A stretch of DNA of 64,000 bases from Sarocladium kiliense. Its lineage: Eukaryota; Ascomycota; Sordariomycetes; Hypocreales; Sarocladiaceae. The notes beneath the pieces are model-generated. The model was not told the origin of the DNA. It ran no database searches and saw nothing but the letters and a program-made list of their open reading frames with translations. Location: contig JAUZTG010000029.1 of assembly GCA_030734395.1 (NCBI GenBank), positions 744,001 to 808,000 on the forward strand. Direction: 5' to 3'. Every line of letters begins with the position of its first letter. The first letter of the stretch is position 1. A program made the translations under genes and the position numbers. Below, one piece after another: positions 43,758 to 55,126 of this stretch.

Positions 43758-45832
43758 ATGAATTCCCTCAAGGTCCCAGACTCGGGCCTCCGCCTCCAGG
43801 CTTCGGGTGGGGACGGCCTTCCCGTTCCGCCGCAGGCTTTCTTCCTCACTCTTGAGGACAATGCTATTGAGAGCATGATCAAGGCTGTTCAGTCTGGCCA
43901 GGAACTCACCCTGAAATTGGGCAGCGAGCCGGTAAGTCATACTACCTCCAACGTCTTCCTGGCAGGATCCAGGCCTCAAGCAAGCGTATGTGCCCAGCCA
44001 CAGGAGTCTTACTAACAAGCGAGATGAAGACACTCAAGTACGGTACAAACACACACATCATCACACCTCCCTCCGACTCATTACCCTACGATCTATATCT
44101 CACACGACCTTTCGAGTCCACGAAGAGCGCCGAACGACTGCCATATACCGGATCGCTGTTCCGGAAACCCAAGGGCTCGGTTTCCCCTGTGAAGTCACGG
44201 GCAGTCAAAGAGGTCGAGAAGAAGGGATCAGAGCGATCCAAGGGCTCGTCATCGTCCGGCCTGGAGTCTGACTACGAGACTCTTCGGGACGGACTGGCAG
44301 CGGAAGAGGCTGCACGCGGAAGGTTTGAAGCCTCCACGAACTCTGGAGGTGCACCGGATATGCTGACAATTCGCAGAACTCAAATTGTGGACAAGGCCCT
44401 CGCAGGAAAACGCGGGGCCATCAAGGGTCGCGGACTTTCGCCCAACCCGGCTTCTCTGCCGCCCTCGCCCGCCCTTCGGGGTGTTGGTTCACCTTCAGGG
44501 CCCATTGCCTCAGCATCTCAGCAGGCAATGGAGCGATCGAAATACTACCGTGTACCGCTGGTTCATGAGCTTGCCGTGGAAGATCGAACTCTCGACTACC
44601 TCCGGGAGAAGTGGGACGGAAACGAGTCGGAGATGCTACCCGCCCTCAACAAAATCGCCGATCCGCAACCCGATGGGAAGACCTGGACCATGCGAAGGAT
44701 ATACTATAAGGAGTTGGACGTCTATACCTACGCATACGACACCACCGAGGAGCGGGAGAAGGCCATCAAAAACGCTATCAAGGCTTATGATAAGATGAGA
44801 TTGTCAAGTCGAGAGCCGGAATGGGAACGACTGAACGCACCGGAGGACCGAGGCAAGGGAAAGTGCCTTAGCAGCCTCCAAGCCAAGATCGCCACCAAAG
44901 AACCTCCACCACCCGCAGCGCCGAAGATCAAGGTTCAGAAAGCAGACGATGCATCATCGAAAGACGAAGGTAGCACTACGGATAGTGGCAAGACAAGCAA
45001 AGGTGGTGAAGGCATGGCCAGATCGTCCTCAAATCCTCTGCCAACCAAGGCAAAGAAACCTAGTGCTGCTGATGCTCAGGCCAAGCGACTTCTGAGCAAC
45101 AACAAGCCCAAACCGGCTGCCTCATCCACTGCTCTGAAGCCATCGCCGACGAAGGGCAAGGGTGGAAAGACTGGAGGCGGAAGGATCCTATCCCAGGAGA
45201 TCATTGAGGACTCAGATGTTTCCGATGATGAGACAACAGCTCCTGCCCCGAAGCCTAAGCCTGCTCCCGCCAAGCCCAGTGCAAAGGAACTGGCGCCGAC
45301 GAAGCCTCGTCCTGTGGCTCGTGAACCTGCTAAGCCGGCACCAGCGAAGCGGCAGCGTGAAGATGACGATTCGAGCTCCAGCTCCGGAACACCGCTGGCC
45401 AAGCGGATCAAGGGTCGGACGGGGCCACTTCCACTGAAACCAAAGACTTCGCAGACCCTACAGCGGCCTGCGGCACCTGCACCTCCACCAAGGGCAAAAG
45501 ACACTTCACCTACCAAATCTTCGCCTCTTGCTTCATCACCGCCTACGAATGTGTCGGACATGGATGACGCAACTCCGCCGCCACAACCCATCAAGAAGCG
45601 TCACAATGAGATGGACAAGTCTAACGCCCTGAAGCAACGCAAGAAGGCCCGAGTGATCACAGAAGAGGTCATCACTTTGGCTAGCCGGTTCAAGATCCAG
45701 TACGCAAGATACGTCAAGCTTCATCGGGAGATCGAAGCGTCCGCAAATCCCAGCCAGGAAGACGTTGAGGGCCTCACGAGGATGCGAAATCGTTTGGCAA
45801 CGATGAAGGAGAAGATCAAGGAAGCGGTTTGA
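43758..45832 (+). CDS. RNA polymerase II elongation factor ELL-like protein
   Basis: Two exons, 43758-43931 and 44030-45832; about 658 residues. The first codes MNSLKVPDSGLRL and FFLTLEDNAIESMIKAVQSG; the intron has a GTAAGT donor and a CTAAC branch point at 44012-44016. Two in-frame acceptors 6 bases apart (44023, 44029) are possible; I prefer 44029, giving the SEP-TLKYGTNTH junction. The conserved part spans the N-terminus to about residue 300, with FRKPKGSVSPVK, KYYRVPLVHELAVEDRTLDYL (winged-helix like) and YKELDVYTYAYDT. The rest is Lys/Pro/Ala-rich and disordered, and the end is a coiled, charged helix. ELL factors raise the transcription rate of RNA polymerase II, in fungi together with Eaf. 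The call rests on these segments rather than on an alignment. Confidence 0.72.
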
Positions 45833-47160
45833 GAGGCTGTCACTCTTGGACGTGGATGGACCACTAAGTTGGTACGGTCCGGCTTGACGAAACAGAGGGA
45901 GGAATAGACGGAACAAAAAGTGGTCATATTTTGGCGCAACGGTTACGGGAGCCAACGGGGGCTATCCCGCATTTCGCATCTGCCAACGTGGCACTGGGTC
46001 GTTTATTGGAATTTACTGCATTGTCGTCGGAGCAGAGACTTGAAATTCTGGCTCACCAGGGACACACCAATTGTCATTGATCTGCTACAGGAGTTGTTTG
46101 CTTTTCGTTTTCATAATACCACCAGATACACGACGAACAGGTAGAGGAGGATGTGGAAAAGATACCACGGACGAGATCTGAATTGAAAAGGATGATGACT
46201 TACCATATTGTCTGTACCCTCAGGACGTAAAGTGTTGTAAATTAGAGCTGGGTTGGCTGATTGATTCACTGTGTGTTGACGTGGCTATTGACTGGGCCGA
46301 CTTACGGCACAATCAACACCCAACTCTACATGTAGAGTCTAGGAATGAGTCATATAGTTCTAAATCGTATTATTCTCCAAAAGCCATTGTCAACCTGCCT
46401 CGTCATTCAATTGTCCATCCACCCAGTTGCTGCCATGTCAAACATCCGTCGTCACCCGCCGGCCCCCACCTGATTGGCCCCTCCAGCCCCCACAAGGCTC
46501 CCTCAACCACAACATCAAAAAATCTCCAGAGCCTCTGTCTCCTCTCCTTCTTCCTTTCCTTTCCTCTCTCAAGTACCGACCACCCCGAGGCTGCGTTTCT
46601 ATGCTACAAACAGAGAAGGGAAGACCTTTGTTTTCCCTTCTCAATATTCCTATTTGCATATGAGAAATTCGGAGTATTCTTCAACCTACTTTCTGCCATA
46701 CGCACATACTTTCTCTGTGCTGTTTTTGGTCTGCCCGTGAGGGCCTGGCGCCACACCGGCGTCTGCAATTGGCATCAGAAAAGCAGGGGATAACATCTGT
46801 TCTTCTTTCTTTTCCTCGGAAGGGGAGGGAGGCGTGTTACACCCCCTTTGGGAGAGCCGTTGCGAAGATTGTGTTGGTCCACTTGAGTGCGATACGCGGC
46901 GTGTCTTTTTCCTTCTAGGGGAAAGGCATAATTCAATTCCGATCATTCTGGGGTGGTCGGTGCTTCAAACTTCTTTTCTTCTAGGTAAGTGAAAGGGATG
47001 CAGATTGGTGAGAGGATAGAGTTGAGGTTGGGATACTGCTAATTTCGCGAGTGTTGGGTGGTAGGTTTAATAGGAGGAAGTATGGGGTGGAGGATTTGAG
47101 GAATGAAGCCATCGATGAACCGCAATTCAACTACTTTTGGGATTTTATCCTTGTGGTGTT
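45833..47160. other. Convergent intergenic region
   Basis: About 1.3 kb between the stops of two convergent genes. Only short frames; the plus strand at 46440-46700 is pyrimidine-rich. No gene or RNA seen. Confidence 0.5.
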
Positions 47161-49338
47161 CTACTGTGCCTCCAGCTTGAAGAGTCTTGCGCAGGACGTT
47201 TCCGGCACCTCTACCTTCAGCGTAGCAGCCTCCTCGTCCCAACTGCTGCTTACGTCCATCATCTTCGGATACAAGAACTCAACCTTCACGCCTTGCCCCT
47301 TACCCTTGAACGGTGCCACCGGCAGAACACGCTCCCTCGGGCCTCCACGTCGCCATACAGCAAGGTAGCATCGTCCCGTATCCTTCCCGTCTGCCGTCTT
47401 TGCCTTCATTCCCAACGCGAGCCAGTCATCATGCCAGCCTGCAAGACCAAGCGGCCAGAAAGGCTCTGAATGGGGAATATCACCACGAATGTCTCGGTAG
47501 ACTTTCATGCCGTCGTAGACGATCTTCAGTTGGGCTTCGGACATGATGTCCAGCCTGCCACTAAGGTGGATTCGCCCAAGAAGGCTGTTCACTACCGTCA
47601 AGGCGTTGATCTCGTCAGACCACTCGGCTTGCGGGTAGGCCCAGGTCGCGCCTTGTTCTGGGGTGACGGCTGTGTGGACTGTTGCTGAGATGGCGGCGTA
47701 CATCTGTGGATCTTGCTGGTCGCTGGTTGATTGCAGAGTGTGGACTGCTAGCATGGCGTAGTCCATACGTTGTGCACCACTTGAGCAATTTTCTATCACG
47801 AGCTCTGGGTACCGGTCCAGAAGGGAGGATACCCATGAAAGATACGCGTGGTTGTGACCTAGGTGGCCGGCACCGGCGCTGTAACTTCCGTTGGCGTCTG
47901 TGCCTTGGGTGACTTCGATGTTGTAGTCGAACTTAAAGTAGCCGACACCAAAGTCACGGACGTATTTGTCGAAGACTTCGTCGAGACGTTGACGAACGGC
48001 CGGGTGTCGGAAGTCGAGCTGGTACCGACCTTTCTCAGTGATACGCTGGCCATCGCGCTGGAAGAAGGCGTCATCAGGGAGCTTCAGGGCCATGGAGTTG
48101 CGGATGCCGATGACCTCGGGTTCGATCCAGAGACCGGGTCGAAGGCCTGCCGCACGGATCTTATCGAGAAGAACCTTGAAGCCCGAGGGGAAGCGTTTTT
48201 GTGAGGGCTCCCACTCACCGACATCGTCCCACCAATTGCTATCGTCGGCATACCAGCCTGCGTCGATGACAAAGTATTCCGCCCCTGAGGCAGCTACGGG
48301 GCCGACGAGGGCAAGAATCTTGTCTTCGGTTGGGTCACCCATCAGACAATTCATGTAGTCGTTGAAGATGATGGGGAGACGCTCGTGATCGACATGAGGG
48401 CGGCGGATTCGACGGCGGTACTGGGTCAGTGCTGCGAAAGCCGCATCTTGATCTGCGAAGAGGTGACCGATAGACGCTGTGAGGGAGGTGGTCTCTTCGC
48501 CAGGGGCGAGCTTCTCGCGCCAGTCGTGGTCATCTGCGGATGGACCTGAGGCTCCAAGGTACAGATTATCGTTGTAATCACCCAGCTCCCACTTCCACGA
48601 GGCGCTGCTCTCGACTTGCCAGATCCAAGTCTCCTCCGGTCCAGTGCCAGGGACGCGGGAGAGGTAGCCCATTGGAAGATACCGCTGGGTTGAGAAGCTG
48701 CTGCGGTTAGAGAGAGCGAAGGAGGCGAGGGAAGCCAAGTGTGTCATATGTGATGGCATGGTTGAATAGAGACCAATGTCATCGAGCCCAACGTCCGGGA
48801 GGGACCGAGTCTGCCAGTTGGTTTCGCGAAACCATGTGTTGTTGGCGTAAGAGACACGGTAGTCCTTCCACCATTCTCGAGCACGACCGATGCCACCAAC
48901 GGTGAACGAAGGTATGGAGTTGACAACAACTGGGACTGAGGAATCATTCTTGACAGTGACGCTGGACCGTAAGAAAGGCAGACCGTCGAATATGGAGAGA
49001 TGCTTCGTAGCGGTAACCCCAGTCTTTTCATCATGAAGCACAACATTGAGAGTCTTCTGACCTGGAAGCTTGCCTCTCTCTTCTGAATGTGACTTATATC
49101 GAAGTCGAGTACCGATGTAGCTCCCAATCATGGATTTGGCTGACTTGTCGGACGCATTGGCCTCGCCGCTGAGACGTACCTCGACAAGCGGTAGGCTCGC
49201 GGATTGAAAGTATGGGGAGCACGAAGGTGTGGGCTCAAAGCCGGCAGGGAGAATGGAATCGAGCTTAGTAGCGCCATTGTCAGCGACGGAGATGAGGACA
49301 GTGATAGCGTCGTTTTGGAGCGTGAGAGTTTGAACCAT
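47161..49338 (-). CDS. Alpha-galactosidase, glycoside hydrolase family 36
   Basis: Single exon, 725 residues, starting at the ATG at 49338. The GH36 signature is present: ADDSNWWDDVGEWEP, RPGLWIEPEVIG, then YFKFDYN, whose Asp (about residue 471) is the nucleophile, and STSDQQDP, whose Asp (about 540) is the general acid/base. ENCSSGAQRMDYAM corresponds to the Cys-Ser-Gly-rich loop of the family. No signal peptide is seen, so the enzyme is likely intracellular, as in the fungal AgaC-like group. It hydrolyses terminal alpha-1,6-galactosyl residues, for example of melibiose and raffinose taken up by the cell. The N-terminal beta-sandwich and the C-terminal domain have usual lengths. It lies divergent from a Zn2Cys6 regulator. 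Confidence 0.92.
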   Translation of the reverse strand: MVQTLTLQNDAITVLISVADNGATKLDSILPAGFEPTPSCSPYFQSASLPLVEVRLSGEANASDKSAKSMIGSYIGTRLRYKSHSEERGKLPGQKTLNVVLHDEKTGVTATKHLSIFDGLPFLRSSVTVKNDSSVPVVVNSIPSFTVGGIGRAREWWKDYRVSYANNTWFRETNWQTRSLPDVGLDDIGLYSTMPSHMTHLASLASFALSNRSSFSTQRYLPMGYLSRVPGTGPEETWIWQVESSASWKWELGDYNDNLYLGASGPSADDHDWREKLAPGEETTSLTASIGHLFADQDAAFAALTQYRRRIRRPHVDHERLPIIFNDYMNCLMGDPTEDKILALVGPVAASGAEYFVIDAGWYADDSNWWDDVGEWEPSQKRFPSGFKVLLDKIRAAGLRPGLWIEPEVIGIRNSMALKLPDDAFFQRDGQRITEKGRYQLDFRHPAVRQRLDEVFDKYVRDFGVGYFKFDYNIEVTQGTDANGSYSAGAGHLGHNHAYLSWVSSLLDRYPELVIENCSSGAQRMDYAMLAVHTLQSTSDQQDPQMYAAISATVHTAVTPEQGATWAYPQAEWSDEINALTVVNSLLGRIHLSGRLDIMSEAQLKIVYDGMKVYRDIRGDIPHSEPFWPLGLAGWHDDWLALGMKAKTADGKDTGRCYLAVWRRGGPRERVLPVAPFKGKGQGVKVEFLYPKMMDVSSSWDEEAATLKVEVPETSCARLFKLEAQ

Positions 49339-50061
49339 GGTGACGGCAGAGGACAAGCAATGTCGGCACCGAAATTGTGTCTGGCTTCAAGATCAAAGCA
49401 ATGTGAAGGTCAAGGTCGAAAGGAGACTCGCGGACGGCCTACAGCAGCAGCGGTTCTTCATATCCGAACAGACTTCAGGATCCATCGCGTCGGGCTTGGT
49501 GCTGTTAGCATCATCGCGACATTCAGGCACAAAGGTGAACCCCACCAGGAGCCCATTTTGACAGCCATCCTTGCCCCCAAAAGCCCATTACCAGCATCGT
49601 AAGGACCCCGCCATCGACTGGAGAGGAAACAAGAGTATCCAGCGCGATGGAGACAACAGCTTGTATGCGGGGAGCGCTTTGCGGGATTGGGCGGAGTTGA
49701 GGCTCCTTGACTGGCTGGACAGAAGCCTCGAAGATGGTGACAAAAAGACGAGGATCTTCCACTGGGGATCCGCATTGCATTCTGTATGCTCTTTTTTTCG
49801 AACCTTCATGGCTAATATCTTGCCCCTCTCCCCACTGCGGGGACATACTTGGAGCGTTCGCGTGTGTACACGCGCACCCGTCGGCTTCATACAACGCCAC
49901 ACGGGCATCATCCGTGGTGTCAGGCAGCTTGCCTTATGGGAAAAGAGCTGAAGTTCCATAATATTCCTCAGGGCGAGGCTGCTGGCTGCTTTGCGGAAAA
50001 CTATGCCACTCCTTCGCTTCATATCCCGCAGCGGCCTGGCCCTGCGTAACATCGTCCCAGA
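49339..50061. other. Divergent promoter region, alpha-galactosidase / Zn2Cys6 regulator
   Basis: About 720 bases between two divergent starts; both genes may be regulated together. Frames at 49458-49900 are non-coding overlaps. No single palindrome stands out by eye. Confidence 0.5.
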
Positions 50062-51909
50062 ATGAGACCTGCCACGGCATGTCATGCTTGCCGGTAAGCT
50101 CGCGAGTATCCTTGAACTAGAGTGGATTGCTCGATAGCACCACCCATTCCTGATCTTGAAACTGAAAGGTGATAGAGTTTCCAAACGAAAGTGCCGTCCT
50201 CCTTCAGATGGAGTCCCCACTGCATGTGCTCGTTGCCATCGTCAGCAGATTGCCTGCAGCTTTGTGACGCTTCCATACTATCCCCCGGTCCGTTCGCCAA
50301 TCTATCCTCCCGGTACTCGGCACACCGCATCTGTGGACAACCATGGACCTCGGCCAGACGCGTCAAGTACCATTCCCTCCGCGGGGTGGCCCATTGGGGC
50401 TGATGTTGCGCTCAGGGATGAGATGGTGGACCACTACTTCACTGTTGTCCATGATACTCATCACTCGCTTTTTCACAGGAAAACCTTGGAGGCTGAATAC
50501 AGAGGAGGTCGGGTAGCAGACGTCGTTCTATACGCGATCTTGTCACTTGGCTCAAGGTAACTGAACCCCTTACCATATCTAGTCCAATTTTAGAATTGAC
50601 TGACATGGTTGGACCAGATTCATCACGTCGTCAGAGTATAGCCGACAGGATATAAAACGACTGGGAGAAAAATTCGCCGAAAAGGCTCATCGGTCACTGG
50701 ACATACGCGACGTCTCCGTAAAGACGGTTCAAGGCTGTATTCTTCTGGGCACGCTTTGTTATGCAGATGGCCATAGTGCAGCTGAGGCTGTTTACTACGC
50801 GACGGCAGCACGTCTGGCAATTATTCTGGATCTGCCTCGGAGACGGTCTGTTTCGGAGCTTGAAAGACAAGTGAATCTGAGAGGTGAGCCCACCGATGTC
50901 ATGCGGTTGATGGCAGCGGCTGACTGGAAGCAACACAGTCTGGTGGACAATGTACATGATTGACATATGGAGCTCTGCCGGTCTGCAGCTCTCGCGGCAG
51001 CTTTCCTATAGAGAAGAAGCCGAGCTTCCAATGGACGAGCTAGGCTTTCTTAACCTCACACCCGATACGCTACGTGATGGTCACCAGAAGAGAGTGGCCG
51101 GCATATGGGGCGAGATGGCACGCCTGACCTACCTCTGGTCCCTGATTCAAGACCTCAATAAAACTTCTGTCGAGGAGAACCTCTCACCCATGGACTACAC
51201 CTCTGCCATCGTAGCATTGGCACGACAACTGGGAGATTGGAAGGAAGCTCTGCCCTCATTCCTCCAAGAGACACCCGAGAACTTGCAGAACATGGCCACA
51301 CGTGGCTTAGGTACAACTTTTGCCGCACTTCACCTCGGCTTCCATTACTATCACGAGGTGTTGTTCTATCAGTTCATGGCGGAAAGTCATCAGAACCCGT
51401 CATCTCTGGCTGATAAGTATGCGGCTGAGTGCGCACGCCACGCTCGTGCATTCTGCGATCTTCTTTACCTTTGCGAACAGACGGAAGGCTGCGAATGCCG
51501 TTACGCCATGGTTGGCCACATGCTCGTTGTGACATCTACAGTCTACGTTCACATGCTCCTCTTCAACGCCCCAGTCACATCCCCAAATGCTGCTGAAAGT
51601 ACCAATGAGAGTGGAGGCGACACACTCCGTTGTCGACTTGAGCATAACTTCGAGATCCTGACAAATCTGCAGACGCATTGGGCCACGCTGGATGTCTCGC
51701 TGGCAAGGCTGAGGGTGTTCCATAATGCGTGCTTGTATTCGATGGAACACTCATTTCGGATGGATAGATGGATGTTGAGATTCATTCTTGAACATGGATC
51801 ATCGATGCCGGAGAAGTTCGAGGTATCAGGAGACGCCGAGGATAGGGCAGAAACCTCGACAGAAGAAAACGGCACCTTGCAGGACTGGTACACGAGGGCT
51901 TTGCGATAG
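50062..51909 (+). CDS. Zn2Cys6 transcription factor, XlnR-like class
   Basis: Four exons: 50062-50093, 50176-50556, 50618-50883, 50939-51909; introns of 82, 61 and 55 nt; 549 residues. Exon 1 is 32 nt (MRPATACHACR) and joins exon 2 to give ACHACRVSKRKC, then CARCHRQQIAC: a C-x2-C-x6-C-x10-C-x2-C-x6-C cluster at residues 7-36. The later intron at 50884 completes NLRVWWTMYMID, a common segment of the fungal regulatory domain, which begins near RDEMVDHYFTVVHDTHHSLFHRKT. The domain type fits regulators of carbohydrate enzymes such as XlnR and AraR, but a specific orthology is not shown. It is divergent from the alpha-galactosidase gene, which makes that gene a plausible target. Confidence 0.88.
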
Positions 51910-52508
51910 TATTGGGTTCCCTGTGCAGTCGGATGCCTGGACAACGCAGCATGTCACAACTTGCCAAAATTCGCATACCATCTGAATGCTGTACACATGT
52001 CGTTTTCGAAAGATCAGCACAGCTCTTATTACTCGCCTGATGAAGTAGAGCGTGGCCTATCGTACAAGGGGACCCCGGGTGGAACAGCAATCTGGGTTGG
52101 AGCCCTGTGGTGATGCACTCAAGTACGAGCCCTACTGCTGGTGGTGCAGTCGAGATAGAACGACAATTTCCAGTTGGCAAACATCGAGCGGTTCGTCGGA
52201 TGTCAGCTGCAGTATGAACGCGTGTTGCCAGATCCATTCTGTGACCTGGCCTGCTCTTGAACGCGTGATCGGGCGATACCTACTTGAGCATCAGGTCGCC
52301 TGGGGGCCAACATCTCTAGCCCTCACCTTATAGCCTGTTGCCAATCCTAGAGTGGGATGATTGGCGACTACACTCGCGTAGCATGACGAGCCTTTGTCCC
52401 CCCTTTACCAATGTATGCCACTTAGTGACGCAACCGGACAACAATGACATCAAGCAGGGAGCTATCCCCTCGACTGTGCAGCAATAACCTAGATCATGGA
52501 GCCCCCCC
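51910..52508. other. Intergenic, upstream of the phosphoesterase
   Basis: About 600 bases between two plus-strand genes. No other gene seen. Confidence 0.55.
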
Positions 52509-53522
52509 ATGCGACCTCGTACTATCCGCTCGAATATCCAAATACAGGGTCAACGCAAACGCCGCTTTGCGTCCACGCTCAAAAGGTGGCACCACTCAAA
52601 GCCAGCAGGGCCGCCCAGATCTGTGACTCCCATACGAGTGGTCTGCATGTCAGATACACACAACACGCGGCCGGCACTTCCACCTGGGGACGTTCTCATT
52701 CACGCAGGCGACCTTACAGAGAATGGCTCATTCGAAGAAGTGCAGGCAGAACTGAGTTGGCTTTCGAGTTTGCCTTATCGGTATAAGATTTTCGTTGCTT
52801 GGAATCACGACGTACTGCTGGACGATGTCTTTCTTGAGAAGCATCCTGAGAGGCGCTACGGTCAGAACAAGACGAAAGGGGACCTCGACTGGGGAAGCGT
52901 GATATATCTGCAGGACAGTGTAGTCACACTCAAGTTCCCAACTTCAGCCTCGGGACCTAACGGAAAGGACAGCGAACTGGAGAGAGCTCGCATTATTACA
53001 GTATTCGGGAGCCTCTGGACACCTCGGTACGGAGTTTCGGCATTTCAGTATAGACCCGACGATGGAAGTCATTGGGCTCATCAGAATGCAAAAATGCAGA
53101 CTGCAAAGCCGGACATTGTTGTCACTCACGGCCCACCTAAACACCATCTTGATGCTCGCGACTTTCATCGAGCAGGCGGTCCGTACCTTGCCGCAAACCT
53201 TATCTCGCAAATCCGACCGCGGCTTGTTGTCTTTGGTCACATCCACGCATCATACGGCCGCGAGGAGGTGATTCTCGACAGTGTGCAGGGTCTCTATGAG
53301 GAAGTCATGACAGGATGGGGAGGCTGGGGCAGCATTTGCTGGATGGCTCTACTGGTACTTTGGGGGAAGCTGACGAATAAGGTGGTTCGTCGATCGAGGA
53401 ACAAGAGGGATACAAGCACAATATCTGTGAATGCATCCATGGTTGGCGGTCCAAAGAAACGAACTGATGAACGAGGTGATTGTCGACGAATTATGATGAC
53501 AGGATCTGGGACAACCGAATAA
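52509..53522 (+). CDS. Calcineurin-like metallophosphoesterase with a Gly-to-Trp change in GNHD
   Basis: Single exon, 337 residues. The five motif blocks of the metallophosphoesterase fold are present: SDTHN (Asp49, His51), HAGDLTENG (Asp68), WNHD (Asn99, His100), VVTHGPPKHHLD and FGHIHASYG. The third block is normally GNHD/E; here it is AWNHD (codons GCT TGG AAT CAC GAC), so the Gly before Asn is Trp. The metal-binding Asn and catalytic His are kept, so activity may persist. The N-terminus is basic, and a short hydrophobic segment, SICWMALLVLWG, lies near residue 280. The family hydrolyses phosphoesters; the fungal subgroup that looks like this has no known substrate. The ATG at 52509 is the first in frame, but a later Met (residue 47) is close to the first motif. 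Confidence 0.85.
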   Translation: MRPRTIRSNIQIQGQRKRRFASTLKRWHHSKPAGPPRSVTPIRVVCMSDTHNTRPALPPGDVLIHAGDLTENGSFEEVQAELSWLSSLPYRYKIFVAWNHDVLLDDVFLEKHPERRYGQNKTKGDLDWGSVIYLQDSVVTLKFPTSASGPNGKDSELERARIITVFGSLWTPRYGVSAFQYRPDDGSHWAHQNAKMQTAKPDIVVTHGPPKHHLDARDFHRAGGPYLAANLISQIRPRLVVFGHIHASYGREEVILDSVQGLYEEVMTGWGGWGSICWMALLVLWGKLTNKVVRRSRNKRDTSTISVNASMVGGPKKRTDERGDCRRIMMTGSGTTE

Positions 53523-54015
53523 GTCTGATATGGGACGGCTAAATAGTGCTTGATCTCGCATTTTCAATAGCTGAGGCGTTGCATTCTAGGAACGAAACGA
53601 TATAGGAGCTATGTTGAATGAAACAGTCAACTTTCAGTTTTTTGCATGAATTTTACATGCCATCGAGTTGACAAATAGCATTGCCCTATAACTTGCGAGA
53701 ACGGGACCTCATGCTGCTGTGAGATCGAGGAGTGGGTCGAGCGGTGAGGCATCTCGAAGAAACGGAGGTGACGATCCTGACGGCGCCACTTTTTTTTCTC
53801 GCGATTTTCCAAGGGTCCGGGGTCGAGACTGGTCCCTCACGATGGCCTCGCCCCTTCTCTAAGGTAAACTCGAATTTCTGTGATGGGCCCATCTTGCACT
53901 TATCATGATACTCTGACGGCCAAAGCTCTTTCACAAGGGACTTTCCCGGCAATCCACGCTCTGTTCATCCTTATTCTAAAGTAGGCGTGACTCACGCCCC
54001 TGAACCTCGGTCATC
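53523..54015. other. Intergenic
   Basis: About 490 bases between two plus-strand genes; no gene seen. Confidence 0.6.
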
Positions 54016-55126
54016 ATGGACATCTCTCCTCTCGACTTCCCTCAGGTCTACCAGAAGCCGTCATTTGATGACCTCATCACCACTCTTCACAGTCTGGAGT
54101 TAGCACCACCCATTTGGAACTACAGGTCTCGCCGGAATGATATCATCCAGCAGCAAGAATCCCTCGCGAGCCAGAAGAAGGCGGAGGTCACACGCTATCT
54201 CTCTACCATTATCAAGAGCCCCCTCCTCTGGATCGAAGACGAGGACCTCCGGGAGGAGATTTGGGAGCAGGCCAGCAAGAGGATGTCGGAACGTTGTGGG
54301 CGAACTGCCATGGGTGAAGTGATCAGGCGCTGGCCTTTTGAGGGTGACGGGCCAACCGGTGAACCGTTCGAGCTCATCATCAGGGAACCTGCCCTCACTG
54401 GCGACTCCCTCGGCTTCAAGACATGGGGTTCGTCCTATGTTCTATCCCAATACCTGCCACATCTCGCTTCTTCTTCTCTCTTCCGCCTCTTCGACGAGTC
54501 ACTCGGACAACCTGAACCCAATGTGCTGGAGCTGGGATCCGGCACCGGCCTACTTGGACTGGCTGCTGCGGCACTGTGGAGAACTCCCGTGGCCTTGAGT
54601 GACCTACCGAACATTACCGCGAATCTAAGAGTCAATGCCGAAAAGAACAGGGAGCTGATCGAAGCAAGAGGTGGGAAGTTGAGCGTAGGCGAGCTCACGT
54701 GGGGTGGCGACCAAGACGACACTGACCAAGAGCTCTTCGGTCGCCACAACCAGTTCCAGGTAGGCCTTCACTGCTGAGTTGACTCTGTATAAGAGGTATT
54801 GACACGCCCAGATTGTTCTCGTGGCAGATCCCCTTTACGACGACAATCATCCCGAGCTTCTCGCATCTGCCGTCGTTCAGCACCTCGCGTTGGGCTCAGA
54901 ATCCCGCGCTGTGGTCATGGTCCCACAAAGAGACGCGACCACTGTTCGCCTCCTCGATACATTCAAGCAAGCAATGCTGGACCTTGACACCCCTCTCTTC
55001 TGCATCGAAGAGGACTACGAGCTTGACGGGCAAGATGACTGGGGCGACGACAACGAGGCAGGCCACGTGAAGTGCTGGCTGGGCATATTCTCTCGCGGGG
55101 GATCTCCTCTTATGGCTACGAATTGA
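54016..55126 (+). CDS. Protein-lysine methyltransferase, FAM86/Rrg1-like (Methyltransf_16 fold)
   Basis: Two exons, 54016-54759 and 54812-55126, with a 52-nt intron (GTAGGC donor, CCCAG acceptor); 352 residues. The SAM-binding loop VLELGSGTGLLGLAAAALW spans residues 170-188, with the acidic strand 2 near VALSDLPN. Strand 4 reads IVLVADPLYDD, where the D-P-x-Y element is the signature of the METTL21/FAM86 group. TWGSSYVLSQYL marks the substrate pocket ahead of the SAM loop. The N-terminal 130 residues fit the FAM86-like extension. This group methylates lysine on translation and chaperone proteins; in fungi it is annotated as Rrg1 or EEF2KMT-like. The exact substrate is not determined by sequence. 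Cytosolic, since no signal is seen. Confidence 0.82.

Noticed and set aside
43000..43761. 253-codon plus-strand frame before the ELL-like gene
   Set aside because: Starts without ATG, Ser/Pro-rich from CT-rich leader, overlaps the ELL start in another frame, no domain.
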